Shown: positions 1 to 5,016, numbered from the stretch's first letter. The stretch is 5,204 nt of DNA from an uncultured Flavihumibacter sp. (GCA_946481605.1 CAMLPA010000272.1:1-5204); one strand, 5' to 3'. Made by a program: numbers and translations. Notes: generated by a model from the letters alone, not told the origin.

Positions 1-22
1 GGCGCAAAGGCGCAACGCGTTG
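1..22. repeat. Partial copy of GGCGCAAA-type repeat at the window edge
   Basis: Bases 1-15 equal bases 5060-5074, the right arm of the hairpin near the other end of the window. The copy is cut by the window start, so whether it also forms a hairpin cannot be seen. The downstream side ends in the palindrome CAACGCGTTG (13-22). The same repeat family therefore flanks the locus on both sides. Confidence 0.55.
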
Positions 23-165
23 TTTGTGTTTGGGGCGGTTTCAGTTTGGAGATGTGTATTTTTCTTTCCCGCAACGGCGCACTGCTTCCTGCTTCGTTCC
101 TCGCTGCATCGCAGGCGCAACGCATAGATTATTGGCGACCTTCCTGGGTTGATGGGAAATCCAAA

Positions 166-179
166 ATTCAACATTCAAC
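166..179. repeat. Short tandem repeat, two ATTCAAC units
   Basis: ATTCAAC occurs twice back to back inside an AT-rich tract at about 163-190 that also contains GAAATTC. It lies just downstream of the minus-strand DUF2892 stop codon. I see no stem-loop with a T-run that would make it an intrinsic terminator. It resembles low-complexity spacer DNA, and its function is unknown. Confidence 0.4.
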
Positions 180-196
180 ATCCGAAATTCTTATCC

Positions 197-406
197 CTAT
201 TGGCTTTTCCGGGAGCAGGTATTCATACCAAGTACAGTGTAGAGCGGGCAGAAGCCAATAAGAGAAGTGAGGAGAAAAACACCTGCTATAACCAGTAATA
301 CTACACCCAAGGTGCCGGTGATGGTGCCGGAGAAGTAGAGGATGGCGATGGCGATAGCGGCCAGTACACGAATGGAGCGATCGAGGGAACCCATATTATT
401 TTTCAT
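197..406 (-). CDS. Small YgaP-type (DUF2892) two-helix membrane protein
   Basis: This is a 69-residue inner-membrane protein. The N-terminal stretch MGSLDRSIRV (5-14) precedes two hydrophobic segments at about 13-29 and 33-51. A GFCPLY motif (51-56) and a C-terminal Cys (C64) follow. The order N-term/DR-IR/two helices/GFCPLY..L-G-x-N-T-C is characteristic of the DUF2892 or YgaP-like transmembrane domain. In some proteins that domain is fused to a rhodanese; here it stands alone. Its biochemical role is not established, and a link to sulfane sulfur is inferred from the neighbours. Start: ATG at 404-406; Met5 is an alternative start. The gene is divergent from the Crp-like regulator and shares the operator centred at 463.5. 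C53 and C64 could be redox or persulfide-reactive, which is speculation. Confidence 0.85.
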   Translation of the reverse strand: MKNNMGSLDRSIRVLAAIAIAILYFSGTITGTLGVVLLVIAGVFLLTSLIGFCPLYTVLGMNTCSRKSQ

Positions 407-426
407 AGCTTTATTTTTTGCGAGAG

Positions 427-434
427 GAAAGTTA
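427..434 (-). promoter_or_regulatory. Putative -7 box for the DUF2892 gene
   Basis: Read on the minus strand this is TAACTTTC, which matches the Bacteroidota -7 element TAnnTTTG except for the final base. It lies 20 bases upstream of the ATG at 406. Its last base (427) is 36.5 bases from the centre of the operator at 456-471, the same distance as for the other three boxes in this window. There is no clear -33 TTTG, which fits an activator-dependent promoter. Confidence 0.5.
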
Positions 435-455
435 GTAGGTAGGAGAAGGTGCGGG

Positions 456-471
456 CGTGATTTTCATCACG
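456..471. promoter_or_regulatory. Crp-type operator shared by the divergent DUF2892 and crp-like genes
   Basis: CGTGATTTTCATCACG is a perfect palindrome with 6-base arms (CGTGAT/ATCACG) and contains the GTGA-N6-TCAC arrangement of CRP-class sites. It lies alone in the 128-base divergent intergenic region, midway between two -7-like boxes (427-434 minus, 493-500 plus). The regulator gene beside it has a CRP-like recognition helix. I infer autoregulation plus control of the DUF2892 gene. Unlike the other two sites, this one is not embedded in the duplicated 52-bp block, so it is independent evidence for the motif. Confidence 0.65.
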
Positions 472-492
472 TTTCGGGTTGTTTGAAATCAT

Positions 493-500
493 TTTCTTTC
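493..500 (+). promoter_or_regulatory. Weak putative -7 box for the crp-like gene
   Basis: TTTCTTTC is a degenerate match to TAnnTTTG, agreeing at the first T and the TTT core. It is proposed mainly because its last base (500) is exactly 36.5 bases from the operator centre at 463.5, mirroring the minus-strand box. It would place the transcript start near 505, about 30 bases before the ATG at 535. On sequence alone it would not be called. Confidence 0.35.
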
Positions 501-534
501 CGCGCAAGATTGATTAAAATGATAAAAACAGTTT

Positions 535-1188
535 ATGGCACAGCATAGCAACAGCATTAAGGCGCAATTCCCGGGGTTTGAGACGGCGTTGGTGGAAGAA
601 CTGGAGGAGAAGGCGGAACTGAAGTCGTTTGAAGCGGGGGAATGGCTGCTGCGGACGGGACAGAACATCCGGTCTACGATGCTTATCATCAGCGGACTGG
701 TGAAGGTATTCCGGCAGGATGAGGAAGGGAACGAATACTTCATGTATTACCTGGAGCCGGGCCAGGCCTGTGCTTTGTCGATGATTTGCGCGGCAAAACA
801 GGAGACGAGCCAGATCATGGCGAAAACAGTGCTGCCCACGGAAGTGATACGGATACCGCTGGACAATATGGACGCATGGATGGCGAAATATAAGTCGTGG
901 TATTATTTTGTGCTTGAAACTTACAGGGCAAGGTTCGAAGAATTGTTATCCACCGTGGATCATATCGCGTTTCGGAATATGGATGAAAGGCTGGTGTTTT
1001 ATCTGAGGAAATACCAGGAGACTACGGGTTCGAACCAGATACAGCTTTCGTTTACGGAGATAGCGCAGGAGTTAAATTCTTCGAGGGAGGTGATTTCGAG
1101 GTTGATGAAGAAACTTTCAGATAAGGGGCTGGTGCGGTTGCATAAGAGTTATGTGGAGATGGTGGATTTGGGGAGGGCGCTGGGGTGA
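535..1188 (+). CDS. Crp/Fnr-family transcriptional regulator
   Basis: This 217-residue protein has the usual length for the family. A cyclic-nucleotide-binding-like β-barrel spans about 15-115, a long dimerisation helix about 118-145, and a winged HTH about 165-210. The recognition helix SREVISR (183-189) keeps the Arg-Glu-x3-Arg pattern that in E. coli CRP contacts GTGA half-sites; FNR has a different residue at the first position. The segment matching the cAMP phosphate-binding cassette (about 77-98) lacks the CRP Glu72 and Arg82 equivalents, so cAMP binding is unlikely. There are no N-terminal cysteines, so an FNR-type Fe-S cluster is also unlikely. The only two cysteines, C79 and C85, sit in that cassette region and could sense redox state or sulfane sulfur; this is inference. 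The ATG at 535 follows an A-rich leader. It is probably autoregulated through 456-471 and likely controls the transporter genes downstream. Confidence 0.9.
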   Translation: MAQHSNSIKAQFPGFETALVEELEEKAELKSFEAGEWLLRTGQNIRSTMLIISGLVKVFRQDEEGNEYFMYYLEPGQACALSMICAAKQETSQIMAKTVLPTEVIRIPLDNMDAWMAKYKSWYYFVLETYRARFEELLSTVDHIAFRNMDERLVFYLRKYQETTGSNQIQLSFTEIAQELNSSREVISRLMKKLSDKGLVRLHKSYVEMVDLGRALG

Positions 1189-1290
1189 GGGGTTTGGGAG
1201 GATTTTTTTGGGGAGAGGGGTTGGGGTTTTGGGTGAGGGGTTGGTTGGTGGGGGGAGCTGGTTTGTTTGGGAGGGGTTGGTTGGGAGGTA
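1189..1290. other. G-rich, C-depleted spacer with G-quadruplex potential
   Basis: Between the regulator stop and the tauE promoter block, the plus strand is almost entirely G and T, with a single C (1258). G-runs fall at 1210-1213, 1217-1220, 1223-1226, 1231-1233, 1237-1240 and 1250-1255. Five of them lie within 31 bases with loops of 2-4 bases, a classical intramolecular quadruplex pattern. GAGGGGTTGGTTGG occurs at 1235-1248 and 1271-1284, with a partial third copy GAGGGGTTGG at 1215-1224. A T7 run (1203-1209) follows the regulator gene but has no preceding hairpin. It contains no gene; a proline-rich minus-strand frame across it is a composition artefact. Confidence 0.7.
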
Positions 1291-1332
1291 GTCGATGGGA
1301 GATCACTTCACTGCGTTCGTGATTGGGGTCAC
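1280..1332 (+). repeat. Promoter-block direct repeat, copy 1 (upstream of tauE)
   Basis: This block matches 3802-3854 with three mismatches (position 1286, and 1325-1326 inside the operator spacer). It includes a 38-base identical core at 1287-1324. It contains ATCAC (1302-1306) facing GTGAT (1319-1323), then GGTCAC (1327-1332). GTGAT can therefore pair in either direction. The right part forms the Crp-type operator. The block could be a duplicated promoter module or a dispersed palindromic repeat that happens to carry the site. Confidence 0.85.
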
Positions 1333-1335
1333 GAA
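1316..1335. promoter_or_regulatory. Crp-type operator upstream of tauE
   Basis: TTCGTGATTGGGGTCACGAA has perfect 7-base inverted arms (TTCGTGA/TCACGAA) around a 6-base spacer, the longest-armed of the three sites. The GTGA-N6-TCAC core fits the CRP-like recognition helix of the nearby regulator. Its centre (1325.5) is 36.5 bases before the last base of the box at 1355-1362. With a transcript start near 1367 the site would be centred near -41.5, the class II activator position. Activation by the local regulator is inferred. Confidence 0.6.
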
Positions 1336-1354
1336 ATGTGCAGTTGGCGAAGCG

Positions 1355-1362
1355 GAGATTTG
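1355..1362 (+). promoter_or_regulatory. Putative -7 box for tauE
   Basis: GAGATTTG matches TAnnTTTG at the second base and the TTTG core. It has the same distance from its operator as the GACATTTG box upstream of yeeE (30 bases from the end of TCAC to the end of TTTG). The bases around the two boxes are also conserved (GAAGCsGAsATTTGT), although the DNA between operator and box has diverged. No -33 TTTG at normal spacing is seen. Confidence 0.5.
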
Positions 1363-1378
1363 TGCGAAAATACATCGT

Positions 1379-2194
1379 ATGGAAATCGCAGGTTATCTCG
1401 CTTCTTTGGTAATAGGCATTTCGCTGGGGTTGATAGGCGGCGGAGGTTCAATTCTTACTGTTCCGGTGCTGGTTTATCTTTTTAATGTAGAGCCCGTAGT
1501 GGCAACGGCTTATTCGTTGTTTATCGTGGGTACTACCAGTCTCGTGGGCAGTTTCCCCAAATACAACCTGGGAGAGGTTAACCTTAAAACGGCGTTCATC
1601 TTCGGGCTACCATCCATTGCTGCGGTATATGCCACACGCGCTTTCATCGTTCCTTCTATTCCGGCTGAACTATTCTCCATCGGCTCACTGGTCGTCACCA
1701 AATCACTGATGATGATGCTGCTGTTCGCAGTATTGATGGTGTTCGCCTCCGTTTCCATGATCCGTAATAAAAATAAAGATGCAGTTGTTGAAACACAACC
1801 TCAGCAATTCAATTATCCGCTGATTCTGCTGGAAGGCGCGGTGGTGGGCACCCTTACCGGTTTGGTAGGTGCCGGAGGCGGTTTTCTGATTATTCCAGCA
1901 TTGGTGCTGCTCAGTAAATTGCCGATGAAACAGGCCATAGGCACGTCCCTGCTTATCATTGCAGCGAAATCACTGATCGGTTTTACCGGCGATCTCGGTA
2001 AAGAAACCATGAACTGGTCCTTGCTCGCTACTGTTACCGTGCTCGCAGTATTGGGCATATTCCTTGGCAACAGGTTGAGTAAAAAAATAGAAGCCGCCAA
2101 ACTCAAAAAAGGTTTCGGCTGGTTCGTATTGGTAATGGGCGTTTACATTATTGTGAAAGAACTCTTCTTCGCCACTACAGTTGCAGGACATTAA
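1379..2194 (+). CDS. TauE/SafE-family sulfite/sulfur-compound permease
   Basis: This 271-residue polytopic inner-membrane protein has the normal length for TauE/SafE. The family exports or imports small sulfur compounds (sulfite, sulfoacetate, thiosulfate); the substrate here is unknown. The two glycine-rich signature loops of its internal duplication are visible: GLIGGGGSILTVPVL (17-31) and GLVGAGGGFLIIPALVLL (161-178). AIGTSLLIIAAKSLIGF (187-203) follows the second. A charged, non-membrane linker at about 129-145 joins the halves. I chose ATG 1379 because the in-frame upstream ATG at 1295 lies inside the duplicated promoter block, would run through the operator and -7 box, and would add 28 non-family residues. 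It heads a probable operon: the next gene starts 23 bases after its stop. Confidence 0.9.
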   Translation: MEIAGYLASLVIGISLGLIGGGGSILTVPVLVYLFNVEPVVATAYSLFIVGTTSLVGSFPKYNLGEVNLKTAFIFGLPSIAAVYATRAFIVPSIPAELFSIGSLVVTKSLMMMLLFAVLMVFASVSMIRNKNKDAVVETQPQQFNYPLILLEGAVVGTLTGLVGAGGGFLIIPALVLLSKLPMKQAIGTSLLIIAAKSLIGFTGDLGKETMNWSLLATVTVLAVLGIFLGNRLSKKIEAAKLKKGFGWFVLVMGVYIIVKELFFATTVAGH

Positions 2195-2217
2195 TCATAT
2201 TCAACGTGCAGCAGGTT

Positions 2218-3588
2218 ATGAAGCAACTCCTTCTTTTAATAGCAACAATATTCATTTCCCACACAAGCCGGGCGCAGGAGCATACCACGGACACCACCGG
2301 ACTGCTCCATGCTTTCAGGAAAGGAAGCATTCACGGGCATTTCCGGCAGTTCTTCATGGCCACCGACAACAGGCACGGTCTTTCAGATTACCATGCCAAT
2401 GCGATAGGCGGCGGTATTAAATATGAAACAGCCGCTTTCAAAGGATTCAAACTGGGGGTAAGCGGGTTCTTCATCTATAATATTTTCTCCTCCGATCTCG
2501 GCAAGGCCGATCCCGCAACAAATGCACACAACAGGTACGAGATTGGTTTATTCGACATTGAAGATCCTTACAATAAAAAGAACATCGACCGGCTAGAAGA
2601 ACTTTATCTTTCTTATCAGTTCAAAAAGAACACGATCACTTTCGGAAAACAAATCATCAAAACCGCGTTCATCAATCCACAGGACAGCAGGATGCGCCCG
2701 ACTGAAGTGGAAGGACTTTTCACACAACTATATCCTTCTTCGCATACAAAAATCGAAACCGGGTTACTGTATAATATTTCTCCACGAAGCACAACTGAGT
2801 GGTATCCCGCGGCCCACTCAATTGGTATATATCCGCAAGGTATTAACCGGAACGGCACACCAGGCCAATACAAAAATCAACTTCATTCGAAAGGCGTATT
2901 ACTGGCGGGACTTCATTTCCAGCCTGATACCGAAACGCATCTGCAAGCCTGGGAATATGTAGCGGAGAATATCTTTCACACTACATTCATCCAGGCAGAG
3001 AAAGTGTTTCCAACGCGCACCGGCCGCTGGCTGGCGGCATTACAATATATCCGGCAGGACGCGGTTGGTGATGGCGGCAATCCTGACGGGGATTTCACTT
3101 ACTTCGATCCGTCGAATAAGGTGAATATTTTCGGTGCAAGAACAGGTTGGGAAAGGAAGCATACGCAACTTACGCTGAATTATACGAGGATCACCGGTTC
3201 AGGAAGGTTTACTTTTCCACGTGAATGGGGAACGGAACCATTGTTTACGTATCTGTCCAGGGAGCGGAATGAAGGGTATGGTAATGTGCACGCTGTATCG
3301 GTTTTGCTGAAAAAAGATATGCCAAGGCAGCACCTGAAAACGGAGTTGGGGTATGGGCATTATTACCTTCCGGAGGTGAATGATTATAGTTTGAATAAAT
3401 ATGGACTTCCGGCGTACAATCATGTTAAGTTATGGGGGGATTATAGTTTTCAGGGTGGTTTGAGCGGGATGGATATCGCGGTATTGTATGTGCATAAGGG
3501 GATATTGAAAGAAACGGTGGCGGAAAAGTACCTGATTAACAAAACGGCTTTGTCGCATTACAGTATTATTTTGAATTATCATTTTTAA
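2218..3588 (+). CDS. OprD-like outer-membrane porin
   Basis: This 456-residue protein has a clear Sec signal peptide (MKQLLLLIATIFISHTSRA, cleavage expected after A19). A long stretch of alternating aromatic and polar β-strand sequence follows, ending in NYHF, a C-terminal Phe β-signal typical of BAM substrates. The N-terminal region (FRKGSIHGHFRQFFMATDN, 33-51) and the motif FGKQIIKTAFINPQDSRMR (142-160) resemble the OprD porin family. That family forms monomeric channels for small anions or amino acids; the substrate here is not readable from the sequence. ATG 2218 gives a proper signal peptide; a GTG at 2206 would add only four residues in front. The 23-base gap from the TauE permease and 10-base gap to the next gene suggest cotranscription, hence passage of the same sulfur compound across the outer membrane (inference). 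Confidence 0.82.
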   Translation: MKQLLLLIATIFISHTSRAQEHTTDTTGLLHAFRKGSIHGHFRQFFMATDNRHGLSDYHANAIGGGIKYETAAFKGFKLGVSGFFIYNIFSSDLGKADPATNAHNRYEIGLFDIEDPYNKKNIDRLEELYLSYQFKKNTITFGKQIIKTAFINPQDSRMRPTEVEGLFTQLYPSSHTKIETGLLYNISPRSTTEWYPAAHSIGIYPQGINRNGTPGQYKNQLHSKGVLLAGLHFQPDTETHLQAWEYVAENIFHTTFIQAEKVFPTRTGRWLAALQYIRQDAVGDGGNPDGDFTYFDPSNKVNIFGARTGWERKHTQLTLNYTRITGSGRFTFPREWGTEPLFTYLSRERNEGYGNVHAVSVLLKKDMPRQHLKTELGYGHYYLPEVNDYSLNKYGLPAYNHVKLWGDYSFQGGLSGMDIAVLYVHKGILKETVAEKYLINKTALSHYSIILNYHF

Positions 3589-3598
3589 ATCGAAAATT

Positions 3599-3802
3599 AT
3601 GGGGGAAGTACAGTCAATAAAACGGGTGATTTTATGGAACCGGGTTATCCGGTTTGTGGTGGGTGGATTTTTTATGGGTACCGGGCTTTATTATTGGAAG
3701 GAAGGTGGGTGGGCGGCTGTGTTGTTGGGAGGAGTATTTGTTGTGACAGGTTTGTTCAGGCCGAGGCGCTGTTTGGGCGAGGGCGGGTGTGGGGTGAGTT
3801 AG
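3599..3802 (+). CDS. Small two-helix membrane protein with C-terminal Cys pair
   Basis: This 67-residue protein has two hydrophobic segments, about 18-32 and 38-53. A basic, Cys-containing tail follows: FRPRRCLGEGGCGV (53-66, C58 and C64). The shape (short amphipathic N-terminus, two helices, Cys motif after helix two) recalls the DUF2892/YgaP-like domain and the gene at 197-406. The GFCPLY signature is replaced by RPRRCxxExxC, so it is a distant or different family. I do not assign a function. It begins 10 bases after the porin stop with an A-rich leader, so it is probably the last gene of the tauE operon. Its stop codon ends where the duplicated promoter block begins. It is strongly G-rich like the regulator gene. 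Confidence 0.75.
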   Translation: MGEVQSIKRVILWNRVIRFVVGGFFMGTGLYYWKEGGWAAVLLGGVFVVTGLFRPRRCLGEGGCGVS

Positions 3803-3854
3803 TTGGGCGGTAGTCGATGGGAGATCACTTCACTGCGTTCGTGATTTTGGTCAC
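3802..3854 (+). repeat. Promoter-block direct repeat, copy 2 (upstream of yeeE pair)
   Basis: This is the second copy of the block at 1280-1332, offset by 2522 bases. The 38-base core at 3809-3846 is identical; the differences are at 3808 and 3847-3848. It starts at the last base of the preceding gene's stop codon and runs to the end of the operator's TCAC. Downstream sequence diverges, but operator-to-box spacing is kept. An internal ATG gives MGDHFTAFVI in both copies, but here it is out of frame with the next gene. Confidence 0.85.
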
Positions 3855-3857
3855 AAT
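3838..3857. promoter_or_regulatory. Crp-type operator upstream of the yeeE pair
   Basis: The core is GTGATTTTGGTCAC (3841-3854), GTGA-N6-TCAC, with flanks CGTGA and TCACA. The right half-site TCACA is the E. coli CRP consensus half. The outer arms are less perfect than at tauE (TTCGTGA against TCACAAT). Its centre (3847.5) is 36.5 bases before the last base of the box at 3877-3884. I infer the same regulator acts here. Confidence 0.6.
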
Positions 3858-3876
3858 GGAAGTTGAGCAGGAAGCC

Positions 3877-3884
3877 GACATTTG
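3877..3884 (+). promoter_or_regulatory. Putative -7 box for the yeeE pair
   Basis: GACATTTG, followed by TAAAAAATC, agrees with the TAnnTTTG core and sits at the same distance from its operator as the tauE box. It implies a transcript start near 3889. That rules out an upstream TTG (3863) as the start of the first yeeE gene and favours ATG 3905. Confidence 0.5.
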
Positions 3885-3904
3885 TAAAAAATCAATTGTA
3901 TTCT

Positions 3905-4468
3905 ATGCTGGAAGTATTCAAACAACCCTGGCCCTGGTACGTGGCTGGTGGATTAATAGGACTGATTGTACCGGCACTACTGTTGCTGGGCAACAAACAT
4001 TTTGGGATATCGGCCAACCTGCGTCATGCGTGCGCGGCCTGTTTTCCTGCCAACATCAAATTTTTTAAGTACGACTGGAAGAAAGAAGCGTGGAACCTGT
4101 TCTTCGTGGGCGGCATTTTTATTGGCGCCATCATCGCAGCTACGCTGCTCGCTGACCCGAACCCGATACAGGTAGATCCCAGGCTTACACAGGAACTGGC
4201 CGGGTATGGTATTACCGATTACAGCAATATGGTACCGAAAGACCTGCTTTCCTGGGAAGCACTGTTTACCACACGGGGCATCATCATGATGGTTGCGGGC
4301 GGGTTCCTGGTCGGCTTCGGCACCCGGTACGCGGGCGGTTGCACTAGCGGCCACGCCATTATGGGCATCAGCGATCTCCAGATGCCTTCCATCATCGCCA
4401 CCTGCTGCTTTATGGTCGGCGGCTTCCTCATGGCCAATTTCATTTTACCCATCATCATGCGTTTATAA
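3905..4468 (+). CDS. YeeE/YedE-family sulfur transporter, first half-size subunit
   Basis: This 187-residue inner-membrane protein belongs to the sulfur-transport (YeeE/YedE) family, whose best-known members take up thiosulfate through conserved cysteines. It has hydrophobic segments at about 11-29, 65-83, 122-139 and 162-184. The signature GGCTSGH (144-150, C146) is diagnostic. Further cysteines are C43 and C46 in HACAACFP, before a [10 protein letters not shown] turn, and C167/C168. It is about half the roughly 350 residues of single-chain YeeE and is paired with the next gene, so the two probably form one transporter. ATG 3905 is preferred over an upstream TTG. The stop is 2 bases before the next ATG, implying translational coupling. 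Control is inferred from the operator and box upstream. Substrate (thiosulfate, sulfide-derived species or other) is not established. Confidence 0.9.
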   Translation: MLEVFKQPWPWYVAGGLIGLIVPALLLLGNKHFGISANLRHACAACFPANIKFFKYDWKKEAWNLFFVGGIFIGAIIAATLLADPNPIQVDPRLTQELAGYGITDYSNMVPKDLLSWEALFTTRGIIMMVAGGFLVGFGTRYAGGCTSGHAIMGISDLQMPSIIATCCFMVGGFLMANFILPIIMRL

Positions 4469-4470
4469 TT

Positions 4471-4992
4471 ATGGAAACTATTCAGAAAAACACAACACCT
4501 GCTTCCGGCTCACTTACAGATTATGAAGTAAGGTCGCAGGACACCATGTGCACAAACGATTCCATTCAAAAACATCCCTGGTGGTACAACTTCAAATACG
4601 CCGCAGTAGGCATCCTTTTCGGGATCGTATTCGTGAAAGCAGAAATCATCTCCTGGTTCCGTATCCAGGAAATGTTCAGGCTGCAAAGTTTTCACATGTA
4701 TGGCGTAATCGGTACCGCCATTGCTGTAGGCGCACTTTCAGTATTTCTCATCAAAAAATTCAGGGTTAAAACCATCCACGGGGAACCCATTACGTTCACG
4801 CCCAAGAAATTCAACAAAGGACAGGTAATCGGGGGACTGATCTTCGGATTAGGCTGGGCGCTTACCGGCGCATGTCCCGGACCGCTGTTCGCGCAGATCG
4901 GCACCGGAGCTACTGTGGTGGCCGTAGTGATACTGAGCGCTATTGCAGGAACCTGGGTGTACGGCTATTTCAGAGAAAAGCTGCCCCACTAA
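4471..4992 (+). CDS. YeeE/YedE-family sulfur transporter, second half-size subunit
   Basis: This 173-residue membrane protein is the partner of the preceding gene and resembles the DUF6691/YeeE-like half. Hydrophobic segments lie at about 43-60, 77-95, 118-134 and 146-165. The signature TGACPGP (132-138, C135) inside GLGWALTGACPGPLF is typical of the family's second half. Subunits of 187 and 173 residues add up to roughly one full-length YeeE, each supplying one signature cysteine for the predicted conduction path (family inference). The first 35 residues are polar and include C27. ATG at 4546 (Met26) is a possible shorter start, but ATG 4471, two bases after the upstream stop, fits coupled translation. 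It is followed by the convergent hairpin at 5017-5077. Confidence 0.88.
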   Translation: METIQKNTTPASGSLTDYEVRSQDTMCTNDSIQKHPWWYNFKYAAVGILFGIVFVKAEIISWFRIQEMFRLQSFHMYGVIGTAIAVGALSVFLIKKFRVKTIHGEPITFTPKKFNKGQVIGGLIFGLGWALTGACPGPLFAQIGTGATVVAVVILSAIAGTWVYGYFREKLPH

Positions 4993-5016
4993 TGCCTCTG
5001 GCAAAAGCATGCTCCC

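Larger units (their letters stand above)
1..196. other. Non-coding stretch with repeat fragments, no gene supported
   Basis: I see no convincing gene here. The left edge carries GGCGCAAAGGCGCAA (1-15), identical to part of the large hairpin at 5017-5077. It runs into a perfect 10-bp palindrome CAACGCGTTG at 13-22. The decamer GGCGCAACGC occurs at 9-18 and again at 114-123. An AT-rich tract at 163-190 contains ATTCAAC twice in tandem (166-172, 173-179). An open frame at 46-261 has no recognisable domain and overlaps the 3' end of the opposing DUF2892 gene. The stretch is best read as intergenic DNA with low-complexity or dispersed repeat remnants. Confidence 0.6.

Noticed and set aside
163..190. 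CRISPR-like or transposon-end repeat in the ATTCAAC tract
   Set aside because: There are only two 7-base units with no spacers, no target-site duplication and no transposase or cas gene nearby.
46..261. 71-codon plus-strand frame at the left edge
   Set aside because: It has no recognisable domain, includes repeat sequence, and overlaps the well-supported opposing DUF2892 gene.
456..471. FNR-type site (TTGAT-N4-ATCAA) reading of the palindrome
   Set aside because: The half-sites are GTGAT/ATCAC, the other two operators fit only GTGA-N6-TCAC, and the regulator's helix is CRP-like.
1196..1212. Possible intrinsic terminator for the regulator gene at a T7 run
   Set aside because: The preceding sequence is almost free of C, so no stem can form before the T-run.
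1052..1375. Proline-rich minus-strand frame of 107 codons
   Set aside because: Its proline richness is the direct product of the G-rich, C-poor plus strand. It overlaps the regulator's 3' end, the spacer and the tauE promoter, and has no recognisable domain.
1295..1378. N-terminal extension of the TauE permease starting MGDHFTAFVI
   Set aside because: The extension is encoded by the duplicated promoter block and runs through the operator and -7 box. The same ten residues appear upstream of yeeE in a frame that does not join that gene. The family normally starts at about Met 1379.
3817..4068. 83-codon frame starting MGDHFTAFVI upstream of the first yeeE gene
   Set aside because: It is out of frame with yeeE, its first codons are the duplicated operator block, and the rest is a shadow of the YeeE coding sequence.
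3977..4354. 125-codon minus-strand frame
   Set aside because: It lies entirely inside the first yeeE gene, which has clear family signatures, so it is an antisense shadow.
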